Assembly (NCBI GenBank): GCA_002481545.1
Contig: DLEF01000009.1
Coordinates: 1 to 45,829, forward strand
Direction of reading: 5' to 3'
DNA: 45,829 bases
From: Cyanobacteria bacterium UBA7753
GTDB taxonomy: Bacteria; Cyanobacteriota; Vampirovibrionia; Gastranaerophilales; Gastranaerophilaceae
In this document: piece by piece, positions 24,230-32,299 of the stretch
Layout: each line of letters opens with the position of its first letter
Position numbering within the stretch: the first letter of the stretch is position 1
The notes under the pieces: model-generated
Told to the model about the DNA's origin: nothing
The model's database searches: none
The model's input: the letters and a program-made list of their open reading frames with translations, nothing else
Made by a program: the position numbers and the translations under genes

Positions 24230-26683
24230 TTATGACGGGCGTCGTTTAAAGAACAACGGCATATTGTTCTCTTGGGCGTTAAATACCGCATCTTGTACTC
24301 CGTAGGAGTCTAATGACTCGCCTATTCCGATAAATCCGACAGGTCTCGGGTTCAAAACTACCGTTTCATTTTGCATTTGGTTATCCGCAATCTGTGATAC
24401 TTCGCCCTTTAGAGTAGCGATTAAATCGTCTTTCGGTATTTTCTTGCCGTTTATTATGCAATCTTTTATTTCATCGGGTTTAGAGTGGACAATCTGCGCC
24501 ATCAATTCCCCGTATTCGTCATTAGTTAACCCGAATCTGTTTTGTACGACATCTTTCATGTTTTTGTAACTGCCGGAAGACAGAGCTGTTTTCAGGTGCC
24601 CGTACTGTTTCCCGAATCCGGAGTCAATATTCATATCATATACGTTTGCAACATTGACGTTGTCGTGTTCTAATACAATACCCGAGTTTCTGCCCGCAAA
24701 ACATTCGCTTTTGTTCCCGCCTTTTAGAAGTGACGCCGAGAACGAAGAACGATAAGCCTTGTTTTTCAATATGTTCAAGGTATGGTCTCTGCCGTCATAC
24801 CCTAAGAAGTGCGCCAAAATAGGTTTATCTTTTAATTCAGGACGGTCTAAATCTATATATTTTAATTCTCGTCCGTTTACTATTTTTGTCTGTATATACG
24901 GTTCAAACTCGTCAAGAGTGGACGTCATCAAAACTTCCTGATTATTATGTATTTTGTTCGCCTCTTTTTCTACGGCAGTTTTGTCATACTTGCAATCGCC
25001 TGTTATGACTTTTTCAACCAACGGTGATACATTTTCGTCACCTTTGTATCGTTGATTTATCGCGATGTCTTTCGGGGTAAGTTCGCCTTTGTTCAACTTT
25101 TCCGCCCAGCCGATATCGTTTAATAATTGTACTGTTCTGTATTTTTCGGGCTCGGTCATATTGTATCTGTCGAGTATTGAATTTGCATATTCCGCAGATT
25201 TTTTCCAGTCTGATGAAATATTAATCGCCATACCATCGTTATCACTCATAAAATGTTGTTTGACAGTTTTAGGTTTTGAATTTATATCCTCTAACCCGTG
25301 TAATAATACGGTCATTTTAGAGACGGTCTTATCTTCCGCAGATAATGCTTCATATTTGGGAGATGATACAAGCGTTTTGAGGTTATTTAAAGTTTTTATA
25401 TCGACTCTTTCGCCGTGTTCGTTTGTTCTTCCGATTAACATTTTAAATTCGGGAAATCCTGTCGTTACCGCATTTACAAATGCAGCTCCTTCGGCACTGT
25501 CAGAGTGTATTCCGCCCGAGTAGAATTTATTTATGGCATCATTTATAGTCTTAAATTCTTTTTCTATTTCCTTTGGCGAATTAATACTTTTATCAAATCT
25601 TTGCGGGAAACCTTCAATTCCGTCTTTTCCAAATTCCAGTCTGAACACCCGCTCGAGAGTCGCTTTATCTTCTTTCGGTAAATTTTCCGTAACCTTTGTT
25701 ATGTCGTCTGTGAGCTGTGCTCTTCCGTAATCCAAAGAAAGGTCATTGATATCAATATGTTTCATCCAACTTTCGAGTGTTGTACCCGATACAAAATCTT
25801 TATCAAACGCCTTTACTGCATCCTTAGAGGTTTCAACAAAATATTTCTGTTCTTTGCCCAATTCATGATAAAATTTTGCGGCATACCCGTGTTTTTCTAA
25901 TACTCCAATATCTTTCGGGTTAAGATGCGAAAAACGATACAATCTGCCAATATCATCAGCCATTAGAGATTCTTTTAGTCTGTATCCTCCCAAGGAGGAT
26001 TCTATTACCTCAGTATTTGTGTAATCGTCCAAAATCGGTTTTAATTCAGGGTTTGTGAAAGCCTCTTTCAAGTTTCGAAATCTGTTGATATCAAGTTTAC
26101 TAGTGTCATGTTCGTAACCGTGTTCACCAACTCTCGACATCTCAAGGATTCTGTCCCGATAGTTTTTATCGGTTTTTTCAAATTCTTTTGCAAAATCTTT
26201 AAGAGCCTGATAATCATATCCTCCATCATGTTTAAATGTATTGACTACATATTGTTTATTACCCAGCCCGGATTTAAGCATTTCATTCGTTGCCTCAACC
26301 CCTGCAAGGTTTGCTGTTCCGTCAGGATTTTTGCAAATATCATTTATCCTTCGCTCATAAGACTCTCTCTTGACGAGTTTTTTCTTCAAATCAAGCAGAG
26401 TTCTGTCAACATCGCCATTTTTAGTCATGCAATCGGTTAAACTTTTTGCGCACTCATATGAAGAGCTTTTTGACAGCTCTTCTAGCGGTTGCATCAATTT
26501 CATCGGTACAATTCCGTCTTTGTTTTTCAAATAAACAAACACTCCGAACGGATCGAGCGAGGAATTGCCCCCTTTTTGAATAAGATGTTCCAGTACGCTT
26601 ACGTTTTCGGTATTTATCTCGCCGTCAACTCTTAGAAGTTTGACAATATTAGGATTGATGTCTCCGCTGAAAACTTTCCTCAA
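24230..26683 (-). CDS. large helical-repeat protein, C-terminal frame (HD-like domain)
   Basis: 817 residues by the TTG at 26683, but that start has no ribosome-binding site. The same frame is open upstream for 14 more codons and reads CLNKNGTINGNILRK, a complete copy of a repeat unit shared with the upstream frame. This is therefore probably the second part of one protein of about 1,225 residues (see 26719). Units of the type KNxDGxxN plus a helix occur near residues 10, 45, 85 and 115. Around residues 470-540 there is an HD-domain-like pattern (VLLHGLEDI; SAEYANSILDRYNMTEPEKY; LLNDIGW) with the second His/Asp pair altered, so probably not catalytic. Function unknown. Confidence 0.75.
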   Translation of the reverse strand: MRKVFSGDINPNIVKLLRVDGEINTENVSVLEHLIQKGGNSSLDPFGVFVYLKNKDGIVPMKLMQPLEELSKSSSYECAKSLTDCMTKNGDVDRTLLDLKKKLVKRESYERRINDICKNPDGTANLAGVEATNEMLKSGLGNKQYVVNTFKHDGGYDYQALKDFAKEFEKTDKNYRDRILEMSRVGEHGYEHDTSKLDINRFRNLKEAFTNPELKPILDDYTNTEVIESSLGGYRLKESLMADDIGRLYRFSHLNPKDIGVLEKHGYAAKFYHELGKEQKYFVETSKDAVKAFDKDFVSGTTLESWMKHIDINDLSLDYGRAQLTDDITKVTENLPKEDKATLERVFRLEFGKDGIEGFPQRFDKSINSPKEIEKEFKTINDAINKFYSGGIHSDSAEGAAFVNAVTTGFPEFKMLIGRTNEHGERVDIKTLNNLKTLVSSPKYEALSAEDKTVSKMTVLLHGLEDINSKPKTVKQHFMSDNDGMAINISSDWKKSAEYANSILDRYNMTEPEKYRTVQLLNDIGWAEKLNKGELTPKDIAINQRYKGDENVSPLVEKVITGDCKYDKTAVEKEANKIHNNQEVLMTSTLDEFEPYIQTKIVNGRELKYIDLDRPELKDKPILAHFLGYDGRDHTLNILKNKAYRSSFSASLLKGGNKSECFAGRNSGIVLEHDNVNVANVYDMNIDSGFGKQYGHLKTALSSGSYKNMKDVVQNRFGLTNDEYGELMAQIVHSKPDEIKDCIINGKKIPKDDLIATLKGEVSQIADNQMQNETVVLNPRPVGFIGIGESLDSYGVQDAVFNAQENNMPLFFKRRPS

Positions 26684-26712
26684 TATGTTTCCGTTTATCG
26701 TCCCGTTTTTAT

Positions 26713-27906
26713 TCAGGCATTTTTTATATCATCTATGTCATCCGTAAACGCATTTTCTTTTTTGCATAAGTATGAGGCTATATCAGTACGGGCGAGCCCG
26801 TTTTCATCTTTCATTTTTCCTATTGCGTCTGCTAATTTATCAGGATAACGTAATTTCATTGTCCCGTCCGTAAATGAACGTTCTAATCCTCCAATTTTGG
26901 CATCTTTTGCAAGCGTATCTGCGACAAGAAGATTGTGCAGACTGTCTTTGCCGTCAATCTGACAGGCTTTTGCAACATCATCGCCAAGCTTGTCTTTTAA
27001 TTCTGCAGTTATCTTATCATACATACTCCAGCCGTATTTCGGGGTAAAATCAAACCCTGTCGGGATAAGTTTTTCTCCGCCTTTGGCTTTTTTTACACAA
27101 GAGTTTAGAAATATCTGCATATCGACAACGCCTGCTCCGTGTTCATAAAGAGTTTTTGCGTAATCGAACGCTACGTTATCAATAAAGTCTTCCTGCCCTT
27201 TTGAAAAATTGTTATCCAGTTTGCAACCGTTTAGTGTATCGCCCAAATACAGAGTAAAGACATCATCCTGTTCATAGGTGCCTTTTTTGCCGTTTATGTC
27301 CGTAAATTCTCTATATTTATCAAAGAATTTTTTGTCAAAATATTGGTAGCATTTCCCGTTTTTATCAAACCTGTATTCGGTGCATCCTTTAATAATATTT
27401 GGGATTCCCCTGATTGAAATTTTATCGTTTTGAAGTAAATCTTCGATAGAATTTTGTATTTCTTTGTTAGTTGTTCCGTCAGGATTTTTTGATAGCTTTA
27501 TTAAATCCGAAAAATATGTTTTCCAAGCGAATTTCAGATTTTCAGGTTTTTTGTCCGCGAGTGAGAAATATTTATTTGCAAGGTTTACGCTTGCTTCATC
27601 AAAGTTTCCGTCTTTGTTTTTGCAGGCTTTTATTAAATCTTTCCCGTCAAAGCTTTCTTTATCAAATTTGAGTTTGTCCAACAGGTTATCAACACTTTGG
27701 GATAGCTTTGTTTGAGATGCCCCGTTCAAGATTGAAAAAGAGGCTCTGCCCATAGCGTCTTCCGCCTTCATTCCTGATGAAATATCTTTTGATGTCCCGG
27801 GCGCCAAATCGTCTGCGACCTTTTTTGCTGCAGATTTAAGGTCGGAGGCTGTCTTTATTATATTTTTACTCTCAAAGCTATGGATAATATCTTTGTTGAA
27901 GTTCAT
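26713..27906 (-). CDS. large helical-repeat protein, N-terminal frame
   Basis: 397 residues, not recognised. After an N-terminal segment (residues 1-60) it shows units of a motif like KACKNKDGNFDE and KLSKNPDGTTNKE, each followed by an amphipathic helix of 12-20 residues (near residues 94, 140 and 365). The middle (180-300) is a separate, possibly globular segment with FTDINGKKGTYEQDD. The frame ends in DDIKNA just after a slippery heptamer, and the next frame (24230-26683) continues the repeat. It is cytosolic by composition. The gene starts a minus-strand transcript diverging from the candidate small RNA at 28269. Confidence 0.75.
   Translation of the reverse strand: MNFNKDIIHSFESKNIIKTASDLKSAAKKVADDLAPGTSKDISSGMKAEDAMGRASFSILNGASQTKLSQSVDNLLDKLKFDKESFDGKDLIKACKNKDGNFDEASVNLANKYFSLADKKPENLKFAWKTYFSDLIKLSKNPDGTTNKEIQNSIEDLLQNDKISIRGIPNIIKGCTEYRFDKNGKCYQYFDKKFFDKYREFTDINGKKGTYEQDDVFTLYLGDTLNGCKLDNNFSKGQEDFIDNVAFDYAKTLYEHGAGVVDMQIFLNSCVKKAKGGEKLIPTGFDFTPKYGWSMYDKITAELKDKLGDDVAKACQIDGKDSLHNLLVADTLAKDAKIGGLERSFTDGTMKLRYPDKLADAIGKMKDENGLARTDIASYLCKKENAFTDDIDDIKNA
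26719..26725 (-). other. A AAA AAT slippery heptamer at the junction of two frames
   Basis: On the minus strand the end of the 397-residue frame reads GAT ATA AAA AAT GCC TGA. The heptamer A AAA AAT is in the phase that permits -1 slippage. After slipping, reading continues CTG AAT AAA AAC GGG in the frame of the downstream gene, joining D-D-I-K to C-L-N-K-N-G without a gap in the repeat pattern. No strong downstream pseudoknot is evident. It is either a programmed or transcriptional slip site or a one-base deletion in a former A7 run. Confidence 0.6.
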
Positions 27907-28234
27907 TGATACCTCTATAAAAAATATATCACTTCACTCACGTGTTTACTGATTAATAAAGTATTTTTTTGATGAGTTAATTTCAGAAAAATAATAATTG
28001 TTACATAAATTAATAGCATGAAACCATGATAATGATAAAAAAATACAGGTTGAAAAAGCTCATTATTATTGCATTTTGGATATGAATAAACGCCGAAAAT
28101 AAGAGTACAATTATTTATTGTCGATTTTACACTCATTCAAAATAAAAAGATAATGTTATGTTAAGAAATGTAAACTTGAAGAATAAGGCTATATCGCTGT
28201 TTTGAGAGATTTATAAAAAATTTAAAAATAACTG
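27907..28234. other. AT-rich spacer, no gene seen
   Basis: This carries the 5' flank of the minus-strand repeat-protein gene. It is very AT-rich, and I see no gene, repeat or hairpin of note. Confidence 0.4.
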
Positions 28235-28262
28235 TTGACTTATAATTTTAAAGTGTCATAAT
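28235..28262 (+). promoter_or_regulatory. promoter of the candidate small RNA
   Basis: TTGACT (28235-28240), 16-base spacer, CATAAT (28257-28262). It points to transcription from about 28269, well upstream of murA, which has its own promoter. A second TATAAT lies at 28331-28336 without a good -35. Confidence 0.5.
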
Positions 28263-28268
28263 AATAAG

Positions 28269-28399
28269 GTACTATTTAAGTGTACGACAAACACTAAATA
28301 ATAAAAAGTTAATAGAACTCCTAAAATAGATATAATAAACACTAAAAGAACATTAGGATGCAGAAAACAATCCACTCGACAAATGAGTGGTTTTTTTTT
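28269..28399 (+). ncRNA. candidate small RNA, ~130 nt
   Basis: A good promoter (28235-28262) and a strong intrinsic terminator (28372-28399) enclose about 130 AT-rich bases with no start codon plus ribosome-binding site of any length. It is therefore probably an independent non-coding transcript, or a leader attenuator for murA 140 bases downstream. I do not recognise 6S, tmRNA, SRP or RNase P signatures. Confidence 0.42.
28372..28399 (+). terminator. strong intrinsic terminator upstream of murA
   Basis: CCACTC (28372-28377) pairs with GAGTGG (28385-28390), followed by nine T. There is no plus-strand coding gene before it. Confidence 0.75.
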
Positions 28400-28485
28400 G
28401 CAAAGTTTTACACTTTGAATTGTTTGGTATATCTGCTTGGAGGGTGTTCATATCATGTATATGTTGTAATTTCTTAAATAGATAC

Positions 28486-28514
28486 TTTACAATTTGTAAT
28501 GATAATTGTATTAT
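28486..28514 (+). promoter_or_regulatory. promoter of murA
   Basis: TTTACA (28486-28491), 17-base spacer, TATTAT (28509-28514), giving a short leader of about 20 bases with GGAG before the TTG start. Confidence 0.55.
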
Positions 28515-28539
28515 AGTAATAGATTAGATTGGAGTAAAA

Positions 28540-29856
28540 TTGGCTGATAAATACAAAATACAAGGCGGAAATCAACTCAAAGGAGAGGTTTTAATAGGCG
28601 GAGCGAAAAACTCGGTCTTGAAGCTTATGGCTAGTGCCGTCCTTGCGAAGGGTGAATCTAAAATATACAACGTGCCTGAATTGACGGACGTTGAGATTAT
28701 GCTTGAAGTTATAAACGGATTGGGCGTAAAAACGCACCATGATAAAGAAGAACAATCCGTAACCATTGATGCTACAGATATTACTTCAGTCACGGCAAAA
28801 TACGAATATGTCAGCAAAATGAGAGCCTCTTTCATTATATTGGGTGCTCTTGTTTCGCGTTGTAAAGAAGCTATTGTTGCACTGCCTGGGGGTTGTGCAA
28901 TAGGTGAGCGCAGAGTGGATTTCCACATCAAAGGCTTGGAAGCTCTCGGCGCTAAAATAAAGATTGAAAACGGTTATGTTCACGCAAAAGCAACAAAACT
29001 TGTAGGTACGGATATTTATTTGGATATCCCGTCCGTAGGTGCTACAGAAAATCTTATGTTAGCGTCAATCTTGGCGGAAGGTTCCACAAGAATACAAAAT
29101 GCCGCACGTGAGCCTGAAATAATAGATTTGGCAAACTTCTTGAATACAATGGGAGCTGATGTCACCGGTGCGGGAACATCAGAGATTGTAATAAACGGAG
29201 TTAAACAAGAAGATTTACATCCAATCGAATATACAACTATCCCTGACAGAATTGAGGCAGGTACGTTTATGTCAATGGTAGCGGCAACAAAGGGTAAAGC
29301 TATCATAAGAAATATTTATCCTGCACATTTAACATTCTTTACGGATAAGTTAATGAAGATGGGCGCAAATATTAAACTGATTGAGCCTACCGCAATAGAG
29401 GTTTCATGCAAGAACAGACTATCTTCGGTTAATTTTGTTACCCAGCCTTATCCGGGATTCCCGACAGATTTGCAGTCTATGGCAATGGTATTGTTATCTA
29501 CCGCAAACGGTGTCGGTATTATTACGGAAAGCCTTTACGAAAACAGATTTATGCAGGTTCCGCACCTTATCAGAATGGGTGCTGATATCCATCAGGACAG
29601 AAACCATGCCATCATAAAAGGGGTTAAAAAACTCAACGGCGCGACCGTTGTAGCAAGTGACCTCAGAGCAGGTGCATCACTCGTTGTGGCAGGGCTTATG
29701 GCTAGCGGAACAACTATTGTAGAACACCTCTACCATATAGACAGAGGTTACGAAAAATTTGACCAAAAAATAAGAAATTTAGGCGGTGATATCATCAGAT
29801 ACAACGATGAAACTTCCGATGAAGAAGTGAGGGAAAGAAATGAGTCACGTATATAA
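28540..29856 (+). CDS. murA: UDP-N-acetylglucosamine 1-carboxyvinyltransferase
   Basis: 438 residues. It transfers enolpyruvate from PEP to UDP-GlcNAc, the first committed step of peptidoglycan synthesis, in the cytosol. The GGAKNS motif is at residues 20-25, the catalytic Cys is C119 in PGGCAIG (so fosfomycin-sensitive type), and HIKGLEALGA and the later FPTDLQ and DLRAGASLVVAGL segments are typical. The start is TTG at 28540 with GGAG 5 bases upstream. The 3' end overlaps the next gene by 17 bases, implying coupling. Confidence 0.96.
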   Translation: MADKYKIQGGNQLKGEVLIGGAKNSVLKLMASAVLAKGESKIYNVPELTDVEIMLEVINGLGVKTHHDKEEQSVTIDATDITSVTAKYEYVSKMRASFIILGALVSRCKEAIVALPGGCAIGERRVDFHIKGLEALGAKIKIENGYVHAKATKLVGTDIYLDIPSVGATENLMLASILAEGSTRIQNAAREPEIIDLANFLNTMGADVTGAGTSEIVINGVKQEDLHPIEYTTIPDRIEAGTFMSMVAATKGKAIIRNIYPAHLTFFTDKLMKMGANIKLIEPTAIEVSCKNRLSSVNFVTQPYPGFPTDLQSMAMVLLSTANGVGIITESLYENRFMQVPHLIRMGADIHQDRNHAIIKGVKKLNGATVVASDLRAGASLVVAGLMASGTTIVEHLYHIDRGYEKFDQKIRNLGGDIIRYNDETSDEEVRERNESRI

Positions 29857-30181
29857 AAGATGGTATGATCATGATCCTAAATTATTAGAAGTTATTGAAC
29901 TGTTAAGAAATTATCAGGATGAACTTCTTGAACAGGCTGAACAATTCCTTAAAAAACTGGAAGAACAGCTTTCTAAAGAGGCGATTGATAAATTCTACGA
30001 AATGGTAAAACCCGTAAACGGAAACCGTTGGTATGACAAAAATCCTACTATTTCAAAAACAGTTGAAATATTGCGAGTTGTTCCGCCGGAAGTCCAAAGA
30101 GCATGTGCGGAGAGATTTATTGCCGCTCTTAAAGAAATGGGCGTTGATTATAAGAGCCCTAATGCCGACGACGAAGCTTAA
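29840..30181 (+). CDS. small protein with duplicated RWYD motif
   Basis: 113 residues, not recognised. Two similar segments, KRWYDHDPKLLEVIELLRN (from about residue 6) and NRWYDKNPTISKTVEILRVV (from about residue 62), suggest an internal duplication of a roughly 55-residue helical unit. It is charged and soluble, with an acidic tail. GAGGGA precedes the ATG. The start lies inside the end of murA, so its expression is tied to peptidoglycan synthesis, but a role there is inference. Confidence 0.78.
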   Translation: MSHVYKRWYDHDPKLLEVIELLRNYQDELLEQAEQFLKKLEEQLSKEAIDKFYEMVKPVNGNRWYDKNPTISKTVEILRVVPPEVQRACAERFIAALKEMGVDYKSPNADDEA

Positions 30182-30290
30182 TTACTTCCATATTCTATAT
30201 TTTTATCCCGTGTAACAAAATGTTTACCAAGTAGCAAATTAATTTTTCTCTGTGCATTATATGTATGTGCATATAATGAAGGGGCATATT

Positions 30291-30686
30291 ATGGAAGGTA
30301 TTACAAATAACACGACAGTAAGCAGAGCGAATTATCACGCAACAGCAAAAGGCGCAATCGGCGGTGCGGCAGCAGGTGCAGCTATTATAGGCGGGGGTTA
30401 CGGTGCAATTAAAGCAACTCAATCTATGATGAAAAAAGCGGATTATGCCTCAAAGAAAAAATTTATAAAAGCCATGACAGACATAGTTGATGTGGCAGGA
30501 TTAAATCATGAAAATCAAACCATTTCTCAAATGTTTAAAACTGCAGCAAAAGGTTATTTGAATCCGAAATTTATCGCAAAAACCATGGCTCCGCTTGCGG
30601 CAGTCGGTGCAGCTATCGGGTTTGGCGTAGATATGGTTAAAAATAGTGCAAAGAGATTGGAAAACCAATCGGTTAAAGAAGCATAA
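30291..30686 (+). CDS. glycine-zipper membrane protein, 131 aa
   Basis: The start at 30291 (MEGITN) is chosen over an earlier in-frame ATG at 30252 because AAGGGG stands 9 bases upstream. Residues about 20-45 are Gly/Ala-rich with regular small-residue spacing (GAIGGAAAGAAIIGGGYGAI), a glycine zipper that packs membrane helices. A second such stretch lies near residues 100-117 (LAAVGAAIGFGVDMV). A basic, helical soluble part lies between. Function unknown. It is monocistronic with its own terminator. Confidence 0.7.
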   Translation: MEGITNNTTVSRANYHATAKGAIGGAAAGAAIIGGGYGAIKATQSMMKKADYASKKKFIKAMTDIVDVAGLNHENQTISQMFKTAAKGYLNPKFIAKTMAPLAAVGAAIGFGVDMVKNSAKRLENQSVKEA

Positions 30687-30716
30687 AAGAGTATATAAAA
30701 ATAAATTACCTAATAC

Positions 30717-30754
30717 AAAAACGGACAAACTTTATATCAATTTGTCCGTTTTTC
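30717..30754 (+). terminator. intrinsic terminator after the glycine-zipper gene
   Basis: AAAACGGACAAA pairs with TTTGTCCGTTTT around a 12-base loop, followed by T. It is 30 bases past the stop. Confidence 0.8.
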
Positions 30755-30772
30755 TAATGTATAAAAAGCTTT

Positions 30773-30793
30773 AAAGTGTAAAAGTTACACTTT
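30773..30793 (-). terminator. terminator of gdhA
   Basis: AAAGTGTAA (30773-30781) pairs with TTACACTTT (30785-30793), 11 bases past the minus-strand stop. On that strand the stem is followed by AAAGCTTTTT. Confidence 0.6.
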
Positions 30794-30804
30794 TGGTTAT
30801 CTTA

Positions 30805-32154
30805 TTAAACAACCCCTTGCGCTTCCATTGCTTTTGCAAGTTTTTCGAATGCCGCAATGTTTGCGCCTGCTACGTAGTTGCCTGCGACACCGTATTTTTC
30901 GGAGGCGTCTTTGCAGGATTTAAAGATATTTGTCATAATCTTATCAAGTTTTTCAACGACTTCATCAAAAGTATAATAATATCTTATGCTGTTTTGAGTC
31001 ATTTCTATTGCTGATGTTGCAACACCGCCTGCGTTCGCGGCTTTAGCAGGAGCAACAAGAATTTTGTGTTCCAACAAATATATTGTTGCCTCTTCCGTAC
31101 AAGGCATATTAGCACCTTCGCCGACTGCAAGAACACCGTTTTTAACTAATGTTTTAGCATCTTCAAGGTTCAACTCGTTCTGTGTCGCACAAGGAAGAGC
31201 TATATCTGTTTTTGTAGTCCAAGCAGGGTTTGCGGAACCTGATTTTTCTATATATTTAGCCTCCGGATGTTTGTCTAAATATTCTTTTATTCTTCCTCTT
31301 TTTACTTCTTTAATTTCTTTTACGAGAGCCAAATCTATGCCGTTTTCATCATAGATACATCCGTTGGAATCACTCATTGTGACGACTTTTGCACCCATAG
31401 CTTGAGCTTTTTCGCAGGCATAGATTGCAACGTTTCCCGCACCTGATATCGTAACGGTTTTGTCTTTGATTGAAATATTATTTGCGGCAAGCATCTCTCT
31501 CATAAAGAACAACAATCCGTAGCCCGTAGCCTCTGTTCTTGCGAGAGAACCGCCATAGATAGGATCTTTACCTGTTAAGACTCCGCCTTCGTATGCGTCT
31601 CTTATACGTCTGTATTGTCCGAAAAGATATCCGATTTCACGTCCGCCGACTCCGATATCGCCTGCAGGTACATCGACATCGTGTCCGATGTGGCGGTATA
31701 ATTCAGTCATAAAGCTTTGGCAAAATCTCATGATTTCCGCGTCTGATTTGCCTTTCGGGTTAAAGTTACTTCCGCCTTTTGCTCCGCCTATCGGCAAACC
31801 TGTAAGAGCGTTTTTAAATATTTGTTCAAACCCTAAGAATTTCATAATGCTAAGGTTTACACTCGGATGGAATCTCAAACCGCCTTTATATGGGCCGATA
31901 AGAGAACTGAATTGTACTCTGAATCCTCTGTTTACAATGGTTTGACCTTCGTCATTTACCCAAGGTACTCTGAACATTATTGTTCTTTCGGGTTCAACCA
32001 TTCTTTCCAAAATGGCTAATTTTTTAAATTCTTTATGTTTTTCAACGACAGGATCAATTGTTGTTAAAACTTCTCTAACCGCCTGTAAATATTCGGTTTC
32101 GGCGGGATTTTTTTCAGTTGTTGAGTCGATTACGGCTTTTGTGTATTCGTTCAT
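30805..32154 (-). CDS. gdhA: glutamate dehydrogenase (NADP-type)
   Basis: 449 residues, the length of the hexameric small-subunit GDH family. It assimilates ammonium by reductive amination of 2-oxoglutarate or runs in reverse. Visible are the substrate-binding KGGLRFHP, catalytic Lys in LPIGGAKGG, DVPAGDIGVGGREIG, and the Rossmann region TVTISGAGNVAIYACEKA with DSNG after strand beta-2. The N-terminus is typical of the GdhA (NADPH) subgroup, but coenzyme choice is inferred. Monocistronic; terminator at 30773-30793. Confidence 0.95.
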   Translation of the reverse strand: MNEYTKAVIDSTTEKNPAETEYLQAVREVLTTIDPVVEKHKEFKKLAILERMVEPERTIMFRVPWVNDEGQTIVNRGFRVQFSSLIGPYKGGLRFHPSVNLSIMKFLGFEQIFKNALTGLPIGGAKGGSNFNPKGKSDAEIMRFCQSFMTELYRHIGHDVDVPAGDIGVGGREIGYLFGQYRRIRDAYEGGVLTGKDPIYGGSLARTEATGYGLLFFMREMLAANNISIKDKTVTISGAGNVAIYACEKAQAMGAKVVTMSDSNGCIYDENGIDLALVKEIKEVKRGRIKEYLDKHPEAKYIEKSGSANPAWTTKTDIALPCATQNELNLEDAKTLVKNGVLAVGEGANMPCTEEATIYLLEHKILVAPAKAANAGGVATSAIEMTQNSIRYYYTFDEVVEKLDKIMTNIFKSCKDASEKYGVAGNYVAGANIAAFEKLAKAMEAQGVV

Positions 32155-32299
32155 CGTTTCTTAATTCCTCTATATTGTATATGATTACATTCTCATTTTA
32201 TATTAAATATATTATTTATATTCAAAATTTTATAAAAAATTAATCAGTTTTAACTAAAGTATACAGTGTATTGATAATAAATCATCATTGTTGTTAAAT

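Noticed and set aside
26719..26760. A downstream stimulatory pseudoknot for frameshifting
   Set aside because: Only weak short pairings were visible by eye; not claimed.
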